From contig CAJUPW010000016.1 in NCBI GenBank assembly GCA_910588635.1, positions 25,314 through 52,573 of the forward strand: a stretch of 27,260 bases of DNA, written 5' to 3'. The stretch comes from an uncultured Oscillospiraceae bacterium (GTDB lineage Bacteria; Bacillota; Clostridia; Oscillospirales; Oscillospiraceae). Numbering within the stretch: position 1 is the first letter of the stretch; each line of letters begins with the position of its first letter. The position numbers were made by a program, and so were the translations under genes. The notes below the pieces were generated by a model that was not told the DNA's origin, did not search any database, and saw only the letters and a list, made by a program, of their open reading frames with translations. Shown one piece after another: positions 22,969 to 27,260 of this stretch.

Positions 22969-23538
22969 ATGGGATTTTTTGACCGGTTTAAGAAAAATGA
23001 AACGGCTCCGGACCCCCTGGAGCCCAGTGTAAAACCAATTGGGCCCACGGTGGCCGAGCTCGCGCGGGTGATCTCCAGCGGAGACGAAGCGGTTCTCCGT
23101 GATATCACCGCCTGTACGGAGGACCCCGCCGGCTGGTTTGCGTCCTACCAGGAGCGGTATAAGGAGCGGAGCGTCGATTCCCCGGATGATCCGGACCTCG
23201 TCCAGTGGCTGGGCCTGGTGGACATTCTGGAGGAGCACGGCTGGGTCTGTGACCGGGACTGGAAGGCCGAGCTGGAGGATTTCCTCTTCTTCCTGCAAAA
23301 TCTGAAGGGCTACCAGGCCCTCCAGCTAACGCTGGACCCGGACTGGTTTGACGAGGACGACGATATTCCCGCCTGGTGCGGTATCCTGAGCGAAAAATGG
23401 GAGGGGGTCTGTGTCGCCGCAATCGACATTGACAGCGACAGCTATGTCCTCTTCCCTGTCGCCTTCCCTCAGCTCGCCCAGCTGCAAAAGCTGGCTGAGG
23501 AAATCGGACACCACATCGTCGCTGTGGAACGTATGTAA
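22969..23538 (+). CDS. Uncharacterised acidic protein, DUF6630-like
   Basis: A 189-residue soluble protein of unknown function. It starts MGFFDRFKK, nearly the same nonapeptide as the DUF1266-DUF2185 protein two genes upstream, then a Pro/Glu linker. The rest resembles DUF6630: WLGLVDILEEHGWVCDRDWKAELEDFLFFL (residues about 80-109) and IDIDSDSYVLFPV (about 151-163), ending in EEIGHHIVAVERM. It is rich in Asp and Glu with no signal or membrane segment. It lies between purH2 and purD with gaps of 12 and 14 bases, so it is part of the operon. The family name is from memory of its pattern and is moderately sure. Confidence 0.72.
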   Translation: MGFFDRFKKNETAPDPLEPSVKPIGPTVAELARVISSGDEAVLRDITACTEDPAGWFASYQERYKERSVDSPDDPDLVQWLGLVDILEEHGWVCDRDWKAELEDFLFFLQNLKGYQALQLTLDPDWFDEDDDIPAWCGILSEKWEGVCVAAIDIDSDSYVLFPVAFPQLAQLQKLAEEIGHHIVAVERM

Positions 23539-23552
23539 AAGGAGGACCCCTT

Positions 23553-24812
23553 ATGAAAGTTTTAGTGGTAGGCGGGGGCGGCCGTGAGCACGCCATCTGC
23601 TGGAAGCTGGCTCAGTCCCCCAAGGTGACTGAGCTCTACTGCGCCCCGGGCAACGGGGGTATCGCCCAGGTGGCAACCTGTGTACCCATCAAGGCAACCG
23701 ATGTGGCCGGAATGGTGGCGTGGGCCAAGGAGAACGCTATGGACTTCGTCATGGTGGCCCCGGACGACCCCCTGGCCCTGGGTATGGTGGACGCCCTGGA
23801 ACAGGCGGGTATCCCCGCCTTCGGCCCCCGGGCCAACGCCGCCATCATTGAGGCCAGCAAGGCTTTTTCCAAGGAACTAATGAAGAAATACCACATCCCT
23901 ACCGCAAAGTATGAAACCTTTACAGAGCTTGAACAGGCCTTGGCCTACATCCGGGAGCAAGGTGCGCCCATCGTGGTGAAGGCGGACGGTCTGGCCCTGG
24001 GCAAGGGGGTTGTGGTGGCCTCCACCGTGGAGGAGGCGGAAACCGCCGTCCGGGACATGATGGAGGACAAGAAGTTCGGGGAGAGCGGCTCCACGGTGGT
24101 CATCGAGGAGTGCATGACAGGCCCCGAGGTGACAGTGCTGGCTTTCTGCGACGGGGAGCACCTGACGCCCATGCTGTCCAGCCAGGACCACAAGCGGGCT
24201 TATGACGGCAATCAGGGCCCCAATACCGGAGGCATGGGGGCCTTCTGCCCCTCCCCCAAGTATACGCCTGAGATCGCCCAGCGGTGTGTCAAGGAGATCT
24301 TCCTGCCCACGGTAGCCGCCCTGAAAGCGGAGGGCCGGCCCTTTAAAGGGGTCATCTATTTCGGCCTTATGTTAACCACAGACGGTCCCAAGGTGGTGGA
24401 GTACAACGCCCGGTTCGGCGACCCGGAGACCCAGCCCATCCTGTCCATGCTGGACACCGACCTCATGGACATTTTCCAGGCCTGCGTGGACGGCGCTCTG
24501 GACAAGGTGGACATCCAATGGAAAAAGGGCGCGGCCTGCTGTCTGGTGCTGGCCTCGGGAGGCTATCCCGTCAGCTACAAGAGCGGCTACCCCATCTCCG
24601 GGCTGGCGGAAGCCGAGGCTCTGGGGGCCACGGTGTTCCACGCCGGGACCAAAAAGTCCGACAGCGGTGAAGTCCTCACCGCCGGAGGCCGGGTGCTGGG
24701 AGTCACCGCCGCCGCCCCCTCCTTGGAGGAGGCCATCGACAAGGCCTATGCCGCCGCAAGGCCCATTCATTTTCAGGACATGCACTTCCGTACCGATATC
24801 GGAAAGGTGTAA
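23553..24812 (+). CDS. purD: Phosphoribosylamine-glycine ligase (GAR synthetase)
   Basis: This 419-residue ATP-grasp enzyme joins phosphoribosylamine and glycine. The N-terminal MKVLVVGGGGREHAICWKL is the PurD signature. The ATP-grasp region includes APIVVKADGLALGKGVVVA (about residues 138-156), VVIEECMTGPEVTVLAF, the family signature RFGDPETQ (about 289-296), and HKRAYDGNQGPNTGGMGAF. The C-terminal domain has VLTAGGRVLGVTA. AAGGAGG lies 7-8 bases before the ATG. Being the last gene of the operon, it uses the unstable product of PurF encoded five genes upstream. A strong terminator follows 11 bases after the stop. Confidence 0.97.
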   Translation: MKVLVVGGGGREHAICWKLAQSPKVTELYCAPGNGGIAQVATCVPIKATDVAGMVAWAKENAMDFVMVAPDDPLALGMVDALEQAGIPAFGPRANAAIIEASKAFSKELMKKYHIPTAKYETFTELEQALAYIREQGAPIVVKADGLALGKGVVVASTVEEAETAVRDMMEDKKFGESGSTVVIEECMTGPEVTVLAFCDGEHLTPMLSSQDHKRAYDGNQGPNTGGMGAFCPSPKYTPEIAQRCVKEIFLPTVAALKAEGRPFKGVIYFGLMLTTDGPKVVEYNARFGDPETQPILSMLDTDLMDIFQACVDGALDKVDIQWKKGAACCLVLASGGYPVSYKSGYPISGLAEAEALGATVFHAGTKKSDSGEVLTAGGRVLGVTAAAPSLEEAIDKAYAAARPIHFQDMHFRTDIGKV

Positions 24813-24823
24813 TAAAAGGGCAA

Positions 24824-24865
24824 AACCGCCCCGCTGCTTTTGGCAGCGGGGCGGTTCATATTTTT
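24824..24865. terminator. Bidirectional intrinsic terminator between purD and nifJ
   Basis: A perfect 14-base-pair GC-rich stem (24824-24837 with 24843-24856) closes a five-base loop. On the plus strand CATATTTTT follows. On the minus strand the stem's terminal TT runs on into TTGCCCTTTT. It ends both the purine operon and the convergent oxidoreductase gene, whose stop is at 24871. Confidence 0.92.
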
Positions 24866-24870
24866 GAGGA

Positions 24871-27260
24871 TTACTCCTCGCCGTACATCTTCTGGAGCCG
24901 CAGCAGCTTATCGTAGCGCTTCTTGGCGGTCTCCTCAGAGAGGGCGAACAGCTCCTTGGCGCGGTCGGGGAAGGACCGGGTCAGGGCGGAGTAGCGGGCC
25001 TCGTTGAGCAGGAACTCCTGATAGCCGCCGGCGGGGGCCTTGGAGTCCACGGTCAGCTTGGCGCCCTCAGCAGCCGGGTTGAACCGGAACAGGTTCCAGT
25101 AGCCGCACTCCACGGCCTTCTTCATCTCGGCCTGGCAGTTGGCCATACCGCCCTTGATGGAGTGCATCTCACAGGGGGCGTAGCCGATGATGAGGGACGG
25201 GCCGGGATAGGCTTCGGCCTCGGCAATGGCCTTGAGGGTCTGGTTGGGATTGGCGCCCATGGCGATCTGGGCCACATAAATGTAGCCGTAGCTCATGGCG
25301 ATCTCAGCCAGAGACTTCTTGGGCATCACCTTGCCGGCGGCGGCAAACTGCGCCACCTGGCCGATGTTGGAGGCCTTGGAGGCCTGTCCGCCGGTGTTGG
25401 AGTACACCTCGGTGTCGAACACGAAGATGTTCACGTCCTCGCCGGAGGCCAGCACGTGGTCCACGCCGCCGTAGCCGATGTCGTAGGCCCAGCCGTCTCC
25501 ACCAAAGATCCACACGGACTTCTTGGCCAGATAGTCCTTCTCGGCCAGAATGTCGGCCACCAGCTTGCAGGCGTCACAGTCGCAGTACTGGGCGCCGGAG
25601 GCCTTCAGCTCCTGGGCGTGGGCCAGCATTTCGCCCTTCTTGCCGCCAAAGACCTTGTCGGCCTCGGGGCTGGAGATAAAGGCGATACAGGCGTCCACCG
25701 GCATGATGCTCTCCTCCAGCAGCTTGACATACTCCTTGGTGGCCTCGGCGTTGGCCTGGCCGTCCTCCATGGTGTCCAGCCACTTCTGGGCGGCGTCCTT
25801 CAGGGGCTGATAAGTGTGGGGCACCTCAATGAGGGCGCGGGTCTTCTCGGCCAGGCGGGCGCGGATGGCCTTCTGGCCCAGATACATACCCAGGCCGTGC
25901 TCGGCGTTGTCCTCGAACAGGGAGTTGGCCCAGGCGGGACCCTTGCCCTCAGCCGTGGTGGCGTAGGGAGAGGTGGCGGCGGGGCCGCCCCAGATGGAGG
26001 AACAGCCGGTGGCGTTGGAGATATACATCCGGTCGCCGAAGAGCTGGGTGATGAGACGGGCATAGGCGGTCTCGGCGCAGCCGGCGCAGGAGCCGGAGAA
26101 CTCCAGCAGAGGCTTCTTGAACTGGGAGCCCTTGACGGACAGGTCGGCCATGTCCTCCTTGGTGGTGACGTTGGCCACCATATAGTTGAACACATCCTGC
26201 TGGGCGGCCTCCTGCTCCTGGCCCACCATGGCCAGGGCGTCCACCGGGCAGGTCTTGACGCACACGGAGCAGCCCATGCAGTCCAGGGGGCTGACGGCGA
26301 TGGTGAACTTGTACTGGCCCTTGCCCTTGCCGGCCTTCACGTCCACGATCTTGGCGGCGGCGGGGGCGTTTGCCGCCTCCTCCTCGGTCAGAGCAAAGGG
26401 ACGGATGGTGGCGTGGGGGCAGACATAGGAGCACTGGTTGCACTGGATACACTTGGAGGAGTCCCAGGTGGGCACCGAGACGGCCACGCCGCGCTTCTCA
26501 TAGGCGGCGGCGCCCAGCTCGAAGGTGCCGTCGGCGTAGGGCTCGAAGGCGGAGACAGGCAGGCTGTCGCCGTCCATCCGGTCCACGGGATCGAGGACGT
26601 TGTTCACCAGGTCCACCAGCTTGACGGGGCCGGTGTGCTTGTTCTCCTTGGGGGCGTCCTGAGCGTCCTTCCAGGAGGCGGGCACATCGAACTTCTTGAA
26701 GGCGGTAGCGCCGGCATCAATGGCCTTGTGGTTCATGTCCACGATGTCCTGGCCCTTCTTCAGGTAGGAGTGGGTGGCGGCGTCCTTCATATACTGGATG
26801 GCCTCGGCCTCGGGCATCACCTTGGCCAGGGCGAAGAAGGCGGACTGGAGGATGGTGTTGGTGCGCTTGCCCATGCCGATCTCACGGGCCAGGTCGATGG
26901 CGTTGATGGTGTAGACCTGAATGTTGTTCTCGGCAATATACCGCTTGGCCACGGCGGGCATGTGCTTATCCAGCTCCTCGGCGGTCCACTGGCAGTTGAT
27001 GAGGAAGGTGCCGCCGGGCTTCACGTCCCGCACCATGGGGAAGCCCTTGATGATATAGGCAGGCACGTGGCAGGCCACGAAGTCGGCCTTGTTGATATAG
27101 TAGGGGGCGCGGATGGGCTTGTCGCCGAAGCGCAGGTGGCTCACCGTCACGCCGCCGGTCTTTTTGGAGTCATACTGGAAGTATGCCTGAACGTACTTGT
27201 CAGTATGGTCGCCGATGATCTTGATGGAGTTCTTGTTGGCGCCCACGGTGCCGTCGCCGC
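24871..27260 (-). CDS. nifJ: Pyruvate:ferredoxin (flavodoxin) oxidoreductase, C-terminal two thirds
   Basis: About 796 codons of an enzyme usually near 1,175 residues; the N-terminus lies beyond the right edge, where the frame stays open (GDGTVGANKNSIKIIG). PFOR splits pyruvate to acetyl-CoA and CO2 and reduces ferredoxin. Two ferredoxin-type [4Fe-4S] motifs are visible, CIQCNQCSYVCPHA and CMGCSVCVKTCPVDALAM. The thiamine-diphosphate domain follows with CAGCAETAYARLITQLFGDR, NATGCSSIWGG, and FGGDGWAYDIGYGG then VFDTEVYSNTGGQASKAS. No frameshift is seen. The internal GTG at 27246 is not a start. The reduced ferredoxin it makes is the substrate of the NfnAB complex encoded at 2999-5231, although the genes are not linked in one operon. 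Confidence 0.97.
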   Translation of the reverse strand, partial: GDGTVGANKNSIKIIGDHTDKYVQAYFQYDSKKTGGVTVSHLRFGDKPIRAPYYINKADFVACHVPAYIIKGFPMVRDVKPGGTFLINCQWTAEELDKHMPAVAKRYIAENNIQVYTINAIDLAREIGMGKRTNTILQSAFFALAKVMPEAEAIQYMKDAATHSYLKKGQDIVDMNHKAIDAGATAFKKFDVPASWKDAQDAPKENKHTGPVKLVDLVNNVLDPVDRMDGDSLPVSAFEPYADGTFELGAAAYEKRGVAVSVPTWDSSKCIQCNQCSYVCPHATIRPFALTEEEAANAPAAAKIVDVKAGKGKGQYKFTIAVSPLDCMGCSVCVKTCPVDALAMVGQEQEAAQQDVFNYMVANVTTKEDMADLSVKGSQFKKPLLEFSGSCAGCAETAYARLITQLFGDRMYISNATGCSSIWGGPAATSPYATTAEGKGPAWANSLFEDNAEHGLGMYLGQKAIRARLAEKTRALIEVPHTYQPLKDAAQKWLDTMEDGQANAEATKEYVKLLEESIMPVDACIAFISSPEADKVFGGKKGEMLAHAQELKASGAQYCDCDACKLVADILAEKDYLAKKSVWIFGGDGWAYDIGYGGVDHVLASGEDVNIFVFDTEVYSNTGGQASKASNIGQVAQFAAAGKVMPKKSLAEIAMSYGYIYVAQIAMGANPNQTLKAIAEAEAYPGPSLIIGYAPCEMHSIKGGMANCQAEMKKAVECGYWNLFRFNPAAEGAKLTVDSKAPAGGYQEFLLNEARYSALTRSFPDRAKELFALSEETAKKRYDKLLRLQKMYGEE

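Noticed and set aside
19873..23298. 1,141-codon open frame on the minus strand opposite purO to the DUF6630-like gene
   Set aside because: Same antisense-shadow composition, no recognisable domain, and it crosses several verified genes.
27244..27246. GTG at 27246 as the start of the oxidoreductase gene
   Set aside because: The frame stays open to the window edge with conserved residues (GDGTVGAN) and the protein would lack the N-terminal third of the family.

Overview
The window looks like a chromosome segment from a GC-rich, strictly anaerobic clostridium, probably of the Oscillospirales (Flavonifractor, Lawsonibacter or Intestinimonas type). The grounds are a Firmicutes-type gene set (Mini-RNase III, RqcH, ComEC), strong AGGAGG ribosome-binding sites, a pyruvate:ferredoxin oxidoreductase, an NfnAB-like bifurcating transhydrogenase, a TAXI-type TRAP transporter, and a purine operon with split PurH functions. 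The species assignment is inference. No mobile element, CRISPR array, tRNA or rRNA was seen. No stretch longer than 300 bases lacks a gene.

Layout. The left edge holds the start of comEC (minus strand, cut by the window). It is divergent from mrnC-rqcH (plus strand, 756-2927), and a GC-rich hairpin follows rqcH. Positions 2999-9140 are a minus-strand run read in the order rfbA, ansA, a secreted 5'-nucleotidase-family hydrolase, nfnA, nfnB, with a good promoter before rfbA. Positions 9327-12411 are a minus-strand TRAP transporter: a TAXI binding lipoprotein, then a fused permease. Its leader carries a terminator-like palindrome downstream of its own promoter. Then come a D-alanine-type aminotransferase and a PAP2 phosphatase (minus strand), divergent from a TuaH-like glycosyltransferase that starts at a TTG codon.

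The right half (15292-24865) is a purine biosynthesis operon: purE-purC-purF-purM-purN-purO-[DUF1266/DUF2185 protein]-purH2 (AICAR transformylase only)-[DUF6630-like protein]-purD. It has a promoter and an attenuator-like terminator in front of purE and a strong bidirectional terminator after purD. Convergent to it is the 3' two thirds of a pyruvate:ferredoxin oxidoreductase gene. The operon can supply PRA synthesis, GAR, GAR formylation, AIR, CAIR, SAICAR, AICAR formylation and IMP closure. purL/Q/S, purB and purK are not in the window.

The most striking observation is that PurF keeps its phosphoribosyltransferase half and its four Fe-S cysteines, but its glutaminase half has lost the catalytic Cys (Gly at residue 2) and the other glutamine-site residues. 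This points to an ammonia-dependent or partner-dependent PurF. It sits beside a divergent PurC, a split PurH system with an archaeal-type PurO, and two uncharacterised proteins with a shared N-terminal motif. Together they suggest a remodelled purine pathway whose nitrogen supply and regulation deserve testing.
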